Assembly (NCBI GenBank): GCA_019022495.1
Contig: JAFEKR010000002.1
Coordinates: 5,084,001-5,148,000 of the forward strand
DNA from: Epichloe hybrida
Lineage: Eukaryota; Ascomycota; Sordariomycetes; Hypocreales; Clavicipitaceae
DNA length: 64,000 nucleotides
Direction: 5' to 3'
The position numbers were made by a program, and so were the translations under genes. The notes beneath the pieces are model-generated. The model was not told the DNA's origin. It searched no databases and saw nothing but the letters and a program-made list of their open reading frames with translations. Positions 9,679 to 21,945 of this stretch are shown piece by piece. Positions within the stretch are counted from its first letter, which is position 1, and each line of letters opens with the position of its first letter.

Positions 9679-12600
9679 GCAGGCAGCAACATGTGACCAT
9701 CTAAAAAGAAGGAGAAAGGGGGGACGCTCGTCCGAAAGACGCATCATGAGGTCAAGTCATCTAGAGAGAAGGGGGAGAAACGATAGAAATCTCCCCAAGG
9801 GCACGTGCAATCTCGAAGCATATAGAGGGAGAAACACCATTGATTTTCTTAATTTTTTTTTTTAAAAAAAAAGAGAAGCGGGCAGATGCTCGGAGATTTT
9901 CACCAACAAAGAACCAAAGCCCATGGATATACATACATACACCTCTCCTTCCAACTAGTCAGGAACCACATTCCACGCACGACACATAATTTTACACACA
10001 AAAGATTCCCTTACTCAGGGGCGAGGGGGGCAGTTCACAATCCTCTATTGTCGCTGGTAAAGTGTGAGATGTGAGGGGGCATCATCATATTGACAGATTG
10101 GCAAGGAAATTCCCACAAAAAGGTCTCAGATGCCAGATGGCCAGTCAAACAAAAGTCATCACACCAATCGGCACGAAACGTCATGTTTCTCCTTTTGCAC
10201 ACGCATCCCTTGTTCCTTGTTCCTGACTCAGATTTCAGATCGATCGCTCCGGATGCACGAAAATTCGTCTTTTGTTCCCGTCTCACGAGCCCAAAGTCGT
10301 TTGCAGAGAAACCCTGTGTGCGCGTAGCATTCGAATTATTCTCATGTCGTTCATTATACGCGAGAGTGGATTCCGTTACAAATTCTTCCATAGGCCGAGC
10401 AAAAACTGAGCCTTCACCAACGTCCCGTCTCCCCTCCACCGTGTGCGACGGGTCGCCCTCGGTTGTGATGCGAGCAAAACACGCGTTTGATTCAATGAGA
10501 CAAGATTCTTTTCCGTAGCCGCCAAGTCTTCGGCTTGTCTGAGCTCTGAGCCCACATGACGCAATCCTCATTTGCTCCCCTTTGGCTCCTCTGATCTTTT
10601 GAACCAGGAACCAACTGAATCATCTTACCCCAGCCGAAACCCGCGTCTTATCCCGGCGGCCATCCCATCTTCCATCTTCAACAGGGAGCTCGCCACCCTT
10701 CGTTCGGCCCAGATAATCTCGGAATCGAGACCCCCGCGACGTCATTTTTGGTCGCGCCCTGTTCGCTTCACGTACGTCCCGGTCGACGCGTTGGGCCAGA
10801 ACGCCTTGGACCGCGAACATGGATATTTCTTGGGGGTTTTGACGATTTCTGTCCGTCATGGACGCGTCTGCCCCATCTTTGCATCTTTGTCAAAGTCCGT
10901 TTGCCTGTTCTTTGGTCCTGCTCCCGTCACCCGAGGCCGGCTGTCTTTTTTCATGCACGCTGCGCCGGTGCTACGCATATTCTGCGAGGCTACGGAGTAC
11001 TGGTCCCCCCTTTCGACGATACTTGATGCTTGACCGTGTTCAACGAATCAAGTCATTTCCGTAGGCCACCGGATGACTCTGAGTAGTGAAGAATGCTGTG
11101 CTGTCTTTTTTTGAGTTGTAGCGAGTTTCCGCTTCCTGACCTCAAGTGCTTGTGTGACTGAACCCCCACCGTAGCCGTGGAGCGCTCGCAAAAAGAACAT
11201 CTCGGCTCGATTGAACATGTCTCGGTTCGGACGAAGGTCGGTCCATCAACGTCGTGTTGGTGCTGGTGTGATGTGATCCCCAGACAAGAAAGATAGTCAG
11301 GGCCAGATGACGCAACCAGCCAGTTATTTTCTTTTTAGGGGGGGGGGGGTGATCCGCTTGCTTACATACGCGTGTTTGCCAAACAAAAAGTCTGGGCTTC
11401 CCTCATTGGCCATTCTGCCGAAGCAAAAGTCATCTATTACATAGTTACCGAGTCTCCCTACATCATGATTGGAGGATTCGACGAAACAAACAAACAAGAT
11501 GGGAAAAGCTCTTTACTACTAGGATCCTCGCCGGCGCGACGCGGCCTAAATGCCGAGCGTTGGGAAGAAGAGGCGCCAATTATGAGTGGGGGGTTTTTTT
11601 TTTCGTCTTTCTTTCTTTCTTCTTCTTGGTTTATTAATTATGAGTCCATCGCATGATGATAACATGTTATGTTCCTTGCCTCCCCTCCCACACGCACGCG
11701 GCAACTCCCACTCGCGCATCGCACGTGGACGAATCAGACCGAGTAAGCGGAGCAGCAAATTAGCTCGCTCGCTGCATGCGTCTGTGACTGTGAAGCAAGC
11801 TTTGAGAAGATGACACCGGCGAGGACCGGGCATTGCACCGGGGAATCATAACAAAGCAAGGCTCTCATCACGAGATTCACGACGCCTTCTCCGGATTCTG
11901 CGGCACAGGAACCCCACCGAGTAGAATCATGGTGTATGTATGCTGGTGCATGCTGCTGCATGCTGCTGCATGATGCTGCATGATGCACGTTGCATGGTAA
12001 GCATTAATCATCAAGGGGCTCTCCACAAACCGAGGCTAGTTTCCATCACACACGTGGCCGCCCGGGCCCAGCCCGCATCGGTGCAAGCTCCTGCATGTTC
12101 CCCCCCCAGTGCGTGCGAGCGCCAGCAGCAGGTTTCGACGCCCTCAGGCCCTCACCTCCCTCAGGCCTGGGCCACCCCCACAGTGACTTCTCCCCAGAAC
12201 TATATCTGGCTGTAACTGACTATAACAGCTTGTGAGTGTGATTAGTCAGACTGCACCATGCAGAGCACAAATATTCAATAACATGTAATCCGTACCGACT
12301 ACGTACCATCCATCTTAAATCACCTCGCAGTTCTTGTTCCACACCTCTGGCGAGGGCCTATAGAGTCCTGCAGTTGATCACAGCGGTTCCGGCATTGTGA
12401 GTATACTAGCTTGGCTGCCTGGCCACATTGCACATTACCACCATCACCCATCGTCATGGCTGATGACAGAACATTCCCCTCTTGCAATAAGTTAGCGCAA
12501 GACACAAATAGTCGTCGTCTCTTTCTTAGCCGCCTGGAGTAAGCACTCACTCTTACTACAATGCTACCCTGCTTTCGGCGCTGTTCCTGCCACTTTTGCC

Positions 12601-14666
12601 CAGTCCGTGTTAATAATAGCAGCCGGGAAATCATACATATATAAAGAACAACGAGGCTGTGATGAGTCGGAATGACGCAGGCAATGCCATCGGGGACCCC
12701 TCTTTCTTTTTTCAACCCTGGATCCGCCATGGAACATGGTGCCCATGGCCATGGCTTGCGGTGGCGGCGAAAATCTTCGGCCCCTCTCGCTGCCAGCAAA
12801 TTTCACCAAGATTCACCCGTCGCAATGAGAGGCAAGGCGTCACAACAAAAAAAAAAAAAAACACACACACCTCTTCTCACATCATCGCGTCACCGGCCAG
12901 TTATGGCTGCTGCGTTGAGTTGACACTTTTGGTCTTCTCGAGCCCGCCGTGTACATGCATGTACGTACAGCTGTGCATGGGCACGCACGGACGCCCGCCC
13001 GCCCACTTTCCGTGCTGTGCGATTCACCCACAAGACGACGACCGCGCATCCCGGAAGTGACCTGGGCAGTTGGGTCGTAATTTAATGCAGACAAGAGCCC
13101 TCCTGGTTTTACCACCCCATGTCCCAGAAACTCAATCTAGCAAAGATCTGATAGGAGCGCTTCATGGCAACATGTCGTGGCTGTGGCTGGCTTTCGGGAC
13201 CCTTGTTGAAATTAAACTTTCTTGGTCCTGTTTGCGCTGTCGTGCGCGCTCTGGTTTCCTGAACACCACAGCCTGGTCCACAGGGGAGAAGATGGCATGT
13301 GGTTCCGACGGCACCCGCCCGCTGGGCAACAAGAAACTAAATAAATGAAAATGAAATCGTAGACAGCCTCAGGCTCGCATCATGCTGCCACAAGACAATG
13401 GCAGAAGAAGAGGCATCACCGTCCTGTGCTGTCTCAACGTCGCAGTAGCGCAAGTTTAGCCAGTTGCAAAAGCCGACCCACCCTGTGCCTGTTCGTTCAA
13501 CGTCGTAATACCAACAATAATAACAGAACATGTGAAAGATATATGACAGCGTGGATCGATAATCAATTAGTGGTAAAATGCAAGTCCTGGCTGTACATTG
13601 CACTCGGCATCATCCGTAGAGATGGCTACAAGTCCCCAGGTTTGAGCCAGACATCTGAGACAGCCAGAGGAGGGCCATGCTCCAGGCTGTTGAAGTCGGA
13701 AAGATGGCGTTGTGACATCCATGATGCTGGATTGATCGACGTCGGTAAAACCTCAACAGGCGGGACATGAGCTAGCTGCCGAGATGGAGCGTGGACTTTA
13801 TTCACACCCTCCCCGCGATGGGCCAGGTCCATCACAATTGCCCTATCCTGCTGCTTCCTCTATTGTCATGTTGTCATGTTCTCCATGTCGCAGATCGAGG
13901 TATCCATCAACTCAGCATCGAACCCACTTGAGCGAGAAGCGTCCCGTTGGCGCGGTTGGGATACTGGTCTGTACCAACAAAACATGGCAGGTGTCATAAT
14001 AGCCTCCCATGTGTGATAACTCGGTTGAACGAATCTGTCCAATGAAGGAGGCTTACATAGTCGATTTTTATAGTCTCATGTGGGCTACATCTGGAATTCA
14101 GCCCGCCTCGTCTTCCCCAAGCGAGACGTTACTCAATGGGATATTACGGCACGGTCGAGAAGGAGTCTCACCTCAGCCGTAGCCTGATGCGATTTCATCT
14201 CTCGAAATTTACTACCTTCTCTGGCTCGATGGCGAGCGGTCCAATGCCCAAAGAGGCGGCCGCGCGTGTAAGCAAGCACTCTTTTCAGCGGGCAGGGATA
14301 GAGGCCAGGTGCCTGTGTCGGGAACGGGGCTGCTGAAGCGTGTGGTGTGGTGTGGTGTAGCAGCGCAGGGTGCGGTGTGGTGGTGTGGTGTCGAGTTGTC
14401 CTCCTGACGATGATGGATGTCAGATGCAGAGAAGGAGGCATACATTCCGCACGGGGTGATACAGACTGCATCCTCCTTCTGGAGCGTTGCACCGAGTGTC
14501 AGCCAATTAAACGCCATCATTAGCGAAAGCTGTCGAGATGACCGGGGGGCCGGACGCCGCGACTCTCTCGAGGTTCTAAAAGGCGTTGGGCCGTCCCGAT
14601 GTCTGGACCGTCTGGACCCAGTCAAAGGCAACTCAATCCGCCGTTCATCAAGATGTGTTTGGGTGA

Positions 14667-14740
14667 CGGCTGGGGTGACGGCTGGGTGATGGCTGGGCGA
14701 TGGCTGGGTGATGGCTTGGTGATGGCTTGGTGGTGGCTGC
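14667..14740. repeat. Degenerate 10-11-bp minisatellite (GGCTGGGTGAT-type)
   Basis: Seven or so imperfect copies of GGCTGGGTGAT / GGCTTGGTGAT in tandem, non-coding. Confidence 0.8.
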
Positions 14741-17154
14741 CTCGACAAAGCAGAACCAGGACCAGGACCAGAAATTAGGACCACAGCACGCCCGCGCTTG
14801 CGCTTGCGATAACAGGGTTAGACTCACATGCGTTTCTAGTGTCCCCAGCTCCGGCGACCGAACCGAATGAGGAACTCGCCCGCTGCATTGGGCAAAAAGC
14901 TTCGGGAGAATTAGCCGGTTGGACTCGACGCAGGTGGAAGAGGATAATCGTAAGCAATTTTTTTTTTTTTTTTAGAAAAAGGGTTGTCTCAGTCGTCCTG
15001 GAGTTGGTTGGGCGGCACGGGCTCGCTTGGTGGGGACACTAATCCATACAAGGCCCGCCCATCGAGTTGGGTGGGGTTCGTGCTTCTGAAAATAAATTTG
15101 TCATCGTCGCCGTCATGAACTGTACCTCAGAGGCATTGCGATGGCCTACCCGCCGTTTACTTTTGCTTTGATATCAGTCTATGTAATACTCCGTTCTCCG
15201 TGCTTGACCTTGACCCATCATGCTTGAAGACTCCATCTGTGCCAAACTCCACCAACGGGCCGAGTACATGGTAATAGCACCACCGACGTCCCGATCGCCG
15301 CCGCACTGAACTTGGGCCAGCGTGATTGGGCGAGGAACTTCCCGAGGTTGAACGCGCGCATGGCATCAATATCTTTGGATTTATGGAGAAAACGGAGAAG
15401 CGTTCAGACAGTCTCAATGACACAAAACACTGGACAGGCACTGGCAGCGTTGCATACAGGTTTTGAAGCAACATCTTTCGCTGCTGTTCAAGACGGGCAG
15501 CAGCATGTTGACCACGCAGGTTTGAAATGCAGCAAGACTTTGGAGGTTTGCTTGGTGCTCTGTAAACAGCCAAGTTAGACGTCAGGAGGGCTATTGTGAT
15601 TTAGCTCGAGGCAGAGAGATTATGAAATTCAGCAACATGACCTCTGATTCGGGCAAATTGATTGTAATCGGTACATAATTCCATGCCAACTTTGGTATTG
15701 GGGGCGGGGGAGGGGGGCTTGCATTGACTCCTCCAAAGGCAAAGCTCTACATGTAGATGTCGCCCTCTTACCCTGCTTGCTGGCTCCTGGGATCGTTGGG
15801 AGGTAGCCTGACTGGGGTCATCACCCTTCGCCAAGAACGCTAGATCAAAAGGGGAAAAGAAAAAACCCAGGCCAGACTACGGAGAAAAGTAACTTTTCAA
15901 TGAAGAGGACTGATACAGGATTGATACAGGATTGATACAGGAGTAGAGAGACTGACAGGCGAAGAACAATAGAAGAGAGATGATACCAGTGAGTGTGGGC
16001 CCATATGTAGATTCTTTTTTCTTTCCTTTTGTTCTCTTCTCTTTTCTTCTCTTGTCTTTTGCTTTTGGCGAAGCTTCAATACAGATAGAGTACAAGCAGC
16101 ACACGGCCAGGTGGCTGGGCTGACGATACTTTTGCTGGATAGGAAAGAGAGCCAACAACAACATCCAAGCTAACAGCAGGCGATGCTGTAGGTAAACCGT
16201 GCACAGAGTCGCGGGCCAGTCAAGCTCTTGAAGGTCCACACCACGTCCGCTGACCTACACTTGTATAAATGTATGTACATGTACGGATCACGGTGGAAGG
16301 TGCGCCGTGCTGTAATATGTGATACTGCACCATCAGTACCACGCGAGCTGCAGGGAAGCGGACTTTCAGCCAAGAATCTCAAAGTGTCAGAATGCTGTCT
16401 CGACTGTACGGATTATCAGCAAGTTCAACTCATTGATTCAGCAATCGTGCTTTGTTGGGTGTACTCCGTTTTGGCACATTGAAAAAGTGCGCCTTGACTC
16501 TTTAAGCTCCACTCCGTCGCATCCAAACGATGTCCTTGGCTGCTGTGCTCTGCAGAATAAAACCGCCGACATTCTTGAAAGCACTGCTTCTGCTTCATCA
16601 ACGCAGTCAGAGTCCGCTGCAGCAACGTTTGCAACAGGCAACTGACACCAGTCACCTGGCCGCCGAGAGGATGGGTCGCCCTTCTGTAGTGAGTGCTAGC
16701 CGGTGTGCGTAGCTAGGCCCGTAATAAAGCTACATTCGTAAAAAAGGTAAGCAAGCAAATGGTAAATGAAGAAGCAGGCGGAAAAAGTCAACATGGCATG
16801 CGTAAACACCATGGTACGACGACGACAACCCATCGCTTGCGCGGCCAGGCGACAAGCTCACGCCACTATTCTCAGCCCTGTGATTAGACCAGGACAAACC
16901 AGCTCCAACTCCGTAGCTACTCCGTAGTTGAAGCTGATCCGTGCACGGTTGAAGAACCACCAGTCTGCTCAACGTGAACATCGCTCCGTACTTGGGAGTA
17001 TCTGGCGCGCGGGATGCAGGTTCTCGCGTCCGCGCTGGATCGTGACCATGCGATCCCTACAGATAACGCTGACTGCCCGCCCCACGTCGATGGCAAGGGG
17101 TACTCATCTGCCAGCTGCCAGCTGCCATCTGCCATCTGCCATCTGCCAACTGCC

Positions 17155-17217
17155 AACTGCTAACTGCCAACTGCCAACTACTGACAGCAAGTAGTTGGCA
17201 GTTGGCAGTTGGCAGTT
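17155..17217. repeat. 27-bp stem, 9-nt loop hairpin built on CTGCCAA repeats
   Basis: Arms 17155-17181 and 17191-17217 are complementary with one mismatch (AACTGCTAACTGCC... against its inverted copy), with loop TGACAGCAA. It is preceded from 17108 by further CTGCCA-type 7-bp repeats, so the left side is a longer tandem array and the right side an inverted piece of the same array. Confidence 0.9.
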
Positions 17218-17270
17218 CCTCCTTGACGAGGGAGTTTGCCAGGGATGCCTTCTCAGTGGACAGAGCTGAC

Positions 17271-17296
17271 GCCGCCGCCGCCGCCGCCGCCGCCGT
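17271..17296. repeat. GCC trinucleotide microsatellite
   Basis: About eight GCC units, in non-coding sequence. Confidence 0.9.
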
Positions 17297-17746
17297 GCCC
17301 CGCCATGCCGCTACCCACACAACCTTGGCCCACCGGGTCATGAACTTTCACACCCTCCACCCTTCCACCCTCCTGGAGACCCGCGGGTTAGTGGGCCGTA
17401 GGGCCGTCGGGTCGGGAGGCAAGCTCTGGCAACTCGACACGAACACGCCTGGCAACTCGACACGAACACGCCTGGTCTGGTAGTCTGGCTGTCTGGTCTG
17501 GTTGTCTGGGGTGAAGCCCCCAGCTCCGACTACGAGCTACGAGGCGCACCAAGGCTGGACGCGCACCACCACCGAGCACCCACGCGCCAGCGGGAAGGAG
17601 ACGGAGACAAGGAAGGAGGAAGGGGGTGTCGCAGTTGTCGCGGTGTCGCGGAGTCGGTGTCTCGGTGTCTTAGCGAGGGGCCATTGTCTGCTCTGCACCT
17701 TCCCCACCCTTGTCCTGCGCAAGAGGCCTGCTCGCTCGCCCGCTTC

Positions 17747-17800
17747 CCAGTCCACCTGCAGTCCACCTGCAGTCCACCTGCAGTCCGCCTGCAGTCCACC
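17747..17800. repeat. 11-bp tandem repeat, about 5 copies (CAGTCCACCTG)
   Basis: Five near-identical 11-bp units, one with A-to-G (CAGTCCGCCTG). Non-coding. Confidence 0.9.
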
Positions 17801-18677
17801 GTCCCGAGTCCGTAACCAAACAAGGCCGCCCTTCTCTCCAACACCCCAACACCAGAGGCTGAGATAACGACATCTACCCTGCCAACAACCTGGCCTGGCC
17901 TGGCATGGCTTTACCGAGCACGCCGCCAGTGCATGTACTCCGTACAATGTATGTATGCACAATGCCCTCCGGAGGTGCCGCAACAGCTGTCGCTCTGGGC
18001 TCTCGATGCCATGTCTCAGTGCCCTCGATGATGCCCGTCGACCGTTGCAGGGATCGAAGCTCGTCTCCCGTCACCCTGGCCGGTTGCGCATTGCTCTCCA
18101 CACACGCCTTCTCACTGTCCACGATGGCAAGGGCCTCCTGCCCGGGCCAGCGCCGGGATAGACAGACGTGCTGTGCTCTCAGACGCCAATCGCCAATATA
18201 CAGACTCGTCCTGCCCTTCCTTCATCTACCTTCCGTGCCCCTCGTCAGGTTTCCACTCCCTCGTGAACGCTTCTTCCTCGTCAAGAATCTTCTACTCCCT
18301 TGGTCAACATCGTCACTGAAGAGGGATCATAGACAACTCACTGCTCATTGTCTCATACGTCGGCACCCTTTTCGATAGTCTACCTCTCCATTCTCAATCT
18401 TCGCCTACCCTTGGGATACACGACTACTTGTTAACAAGGACGACGTCAACGCTCTCACCTTTCTGTAACATATATATCTTTGGAACCTAGTGCCAGCATA
18501 TATACTCACTCTCTCCTCCAACAAGGTCCTGCATAGTCAAAGCAAACTTACAAGGCGCTCTCTCCCGTCTCTTCACTAAGTCGCCGGCTCACCTCACCAC
18601 CGGCCTTCACTTGCCGTATTTTCGACACAACCTGCTTGCTTGCTAGCTTGTCCACTTGCAAGCCAATCCCATACATC

Positions 18678-20331
18678 ATGGGGCCTTTCAGCCAATCCCA
18701 ATGGCCCTCCTGGGCTTTCTCGAGCATGTCGGATCAGTTCTCAAATTACTCTCAGGCCTCCAATTACCCCGGATATCTTGCCGACTCTCTGGAAGCATAC
18801 CAATCCCACCACAACCGTCTCGTCCAACACCAACAAATGTCGAGAACTACCGAATCGAAACCCCGACTTTCAAAAGAGGAGGTGGAAATCTTGGAAGCAG
18901 AGTTTCAAAAGAACTACAAGCCCAGCAGTACTACCAAGAAGGCTCTTGCTGAATCAATGAGGGTAGACAATGCTCGAATCAATGTATGTGACTTATCCGT
19001 ATTTCTACATGCACCCCTCTTCTACCATGCTAACTTGTCGTTACTAGAACTGGTTTCAAAACAGACGGGCTCGTGAGAAGAAAGAAAATAATATCAAAGA
19101 ATATGAGGCCAAGCAGCGACTAGAGAAAGAGCGAGCCGACTCCGGCGATGTCTCCCAACCAGAGAAGAGCCGCCAACGCGATCTTGTCGCCTCGAGTGCT
19201 CCATTTCCCCAACCTGCTGCCATCTCAAAGCAATGTTCTGAGGCATCTGAGTCGCTATCCGATCAGTCTCTTCCTGACCAAATCAGTGACGCTGGCCAGA
19301 GTAGCTACTCAGAGTCAGATTCCCCCTTTCCCCTCCCCATCCAACAGGAGGATCATCATATCGCCAAAGCCGAAGACGAAAACTTTTGCGCTCTTTCTGA
19401 TGAGATGGACGACTATCTGTCCATGCAGGAAAGCTCAATACTCAATGACAATAGCATTACAGCCAATCGTCAGTTCTTTGCCGAATTTTCCGAGTTTACT
19501 GGACCAGAGACTATCCAGCAGAGAGTGGAGAACTACGACAATGACATTGACGTGAACATTAGCACCAGCTCTTCACCTTTGGCTGATGTTCACGACCTTC
19601 CATCGCCTGATTGCATTGATATTGCCGCTCGTCGAAACCGGCGTCCTGCTCCACTATCAATCGGCAGTGGTCGTAGCAACTCATACACTGCTCGAGCTAA
19701 TGACAATGCCAGGAAAGGGGATCAGGCAACTTCCATGCGCAGGGTCTCCTCCAATACAAGCTCCGGGCGTGTAACGAAATCTGTTGCAACTCCTCGAAGC
19801 CCTTTCTTCGATAAAAATGCGGCGAGCCTTCTTCTACGGCGTCCTTCGCCTCGTGCAGCTGGTCATCATGAATTTGCAGCTCCCCCTACTCCCGACACAC
19901 CCGTCGCTTTACAACCACAACAGCCTATGGGTGCTCCGGCTCTCTACACGCTTAATGGAAAATATACATCTCCCGATGTCATCATCTCGGACCCTACATT
20001 GCGCACCCCTCCCACCACCCCCGGGTTCTCCGACGGCTTGTTCCATCTCGGATCTGGGTATGAGATGTCTATCTCAGAGGAAGCATTGATTGCTCCTGGC
20101 TTGGACAGACTGCATGGAGGCATGGGTATGGTTGGTAATGCTGCTGCATTTGCCAACTTCAACCAATGCTCACCCCAACACGTCGTGCCGATGTATCCAG
20201 CTCAATTGAGCCAGTCCTATTTTGGTTTCGTCGGCAGTGACTGCAACTCGGACTACAGCTGGTCAGATCTGTCGCCGTCTACTGCGTCAACATCGTCAAA
20301 CACTCAACACCAATATATGAGCTTCAATTGA
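18678..20331 (+). CDS. Homeobox transcription factor
   Basis: Exons 18678-18983 and 19048-20331 give 529 aa. A homeodomain spans about residues 59-118, starting at SKPRLSKEEVEILEAEF and ending in helix 3 with the invariant WFQNRRAR, followed by a basic/coiled stretch. The 64-nt intron (GTATGT donor, GCTAAC branch, TAG acceptor) splits helix 3 exactly before NWFQNRR, phase 0. The rest is low-complexity Ser/Pro/Asn-rich with a Tyr/Ser-rich C-terminus, as in many fungal homeobox regulators. It probably acts in the nucleus on development. It may belong to the HTF1/HOX group that controls conidiation in Sordariomycetes, but I cannot assign the orthologue without alignment, so no symbol is given. 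The start is the first in-frame ATG. A 9-kb gene-poor region lies upstream. Confidence 0.88.
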
Positions 20332-21945
20332 CACAGATGCCTAATGTCGACACCAGACGACGATGTTATACTCATATTCACTTCAACTCTTTGATGTCTC
20401 ATAGGGAGGCTTTTCCGTGTATAAAATTCGCCCAAAGAGCACGCAAACACACGCATGCCACAGCCCGGACCTCTGTGCGGTCTTGTCTATGTCCAACGGC
20501 GCTCTCAACAAGGTTGCATTGGGGGGAGGTGTTAAGTCTCGCAGCAGCAAGCGCCAGTGATGCAAAGTACATCACGGGGGGAACTTGAATTTGGCGGTTT
20601 TGATGATTTTTTTTTTAAATCACTGTAAATGAATGGCGCTTTGGTATATTGATGGGACAAGGCTAATACCCATGGGAAGAGCACATACCATGCTTATATA
20701 TGCTGGAGCTTTTGTGGAGGTCTTGAGTATGAATGGTTTCTATACATGAAAAAATCGGGAGGTTGTGTGTCTAGCCCTTTCTATTTTCTTTTTTATTTAA
20801 ATTAGCAAGCATTATTCAATGTATATTCTGGAGCATTGTGGGAAGCCCGTCCAGAGCCCACCGAGCGAGATTTATGCCGGTCCTGCCCCGGTCTGTCCTT
20901 TTGCATGATAGAGGCATGAACCCAAATCTAGACGAGTGCAAAAGACTTCAGTGACTGACCGTTTCGAGCTTTAGAACACGTCTACTATGTATCCAGCCTG
21001 TGAATGATGCCTTGTCTTTTTTGGTCTTTTCTTGTCATTTTCTTTTATGAAAATGACAATTGTGGGACATCCTGATGCTGCCGATGCTGCCGAATGTGAA
21101 ATTTCACGACGCGCTAGCTCACGTTTGAAAAAAGAAGGAAAAAACAAAAAATAAACCACATAGGATTTTCGTCAGACTATACGGACAATTGGTAGAGGCG
21201 GTTCGGAATTCGTACCGGTACCGGTCAAATGACCTAAATGGCACTCCCCCTCATTCAAGGGAACGCAAGAGGGGCCGAGGGGCCAGTGTTACTCCGTACA
21301 GGCTCATGATTTATGCAAGAATCAAGGCGGAACGGCATAAAGCACTTGTTCTTTGGCTTCAAGTGGGGGTCGGAATAATTATCGGGGCCTGTGCGGATAC
21401 ATCTCTGGGTAATGTCATTTTCTGTGTGTTTGGCAGTCGGTGTCACGGGTTGCTGGTGACTGTTGAGTTGCACGTCATCTTGAATGAGAAAGGTCTCTAC
21501 ATTGTGATCCGTAGTATTGCGATGGTGTGCGTGTCTGGGGTGGCCTTGGCATCCAGTTTGATGCATGAGAGATGTTCGAATTGGGTATGCAACAACGCTC
21601 ATACATGCCAAAGTTTGGTGGCTTTGATGAGACCGTGATGCGGGCGATTCTTTTTGAGAGGAAATTGAAACTGGGACCCACAACCCTCCCAAAAAAAAAG
21701 ACCCACCGGCGCTCCCAAGGGCCGGCCCGACGTCATCAGCGTGCCTGGTCGTGCCTGGTCAATTCAACGCGTCGCTCGCTGGGCCCAGGGCAAGTGAACG
21801 TCGGAGGGGCGTCGGCACCCAGCAAGGAAATACATACAAACGACAATTTGTATTTTTCTGCATCGACTCGTCTATAGCATACACGGCTCGCCGGTCGTTG
21901 GCTTTCTCTACTTCGAGTCTCCTCTTCCTACAAGCTGCCATTTGA
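20332..21945. other. Intergenic region, homeobox gene to SLD3
   Basis: 3' UTR of the homeobox gene and promoter of SLD3. No gene is supported. An ACGCGT hexamer lies at 21767-21772 upstream of SLD3, and a TACTCCGTAC dispersed motif at 21290-21299. Confidence 0.6.

Larger units (their letters stand above)
9679..18677. other. 9-kb gene-poor region upstream of the homeobox gene
   Basis: No recognisable gene, tRNA or rRNA on either strand. It holds many short minisatellites, homopolymers and one strong hairpin (listed separately), plus overlapping open frames without domain resemblance. Composition is normal and not RIP-like. Long regulatory and leader regions are common at fungal developmental transcription factor genes, so part of this may be promoter and 5' UTR of the gene at 18678; that is inference. 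Confidence 0.6.

Noticed and set aside
10035..10571. 178-codon reverse frame in the gene-poor region
   Set aside because: No recognisable domain or plausible gene structure; overlapping plus-strand frames of similar length exist.
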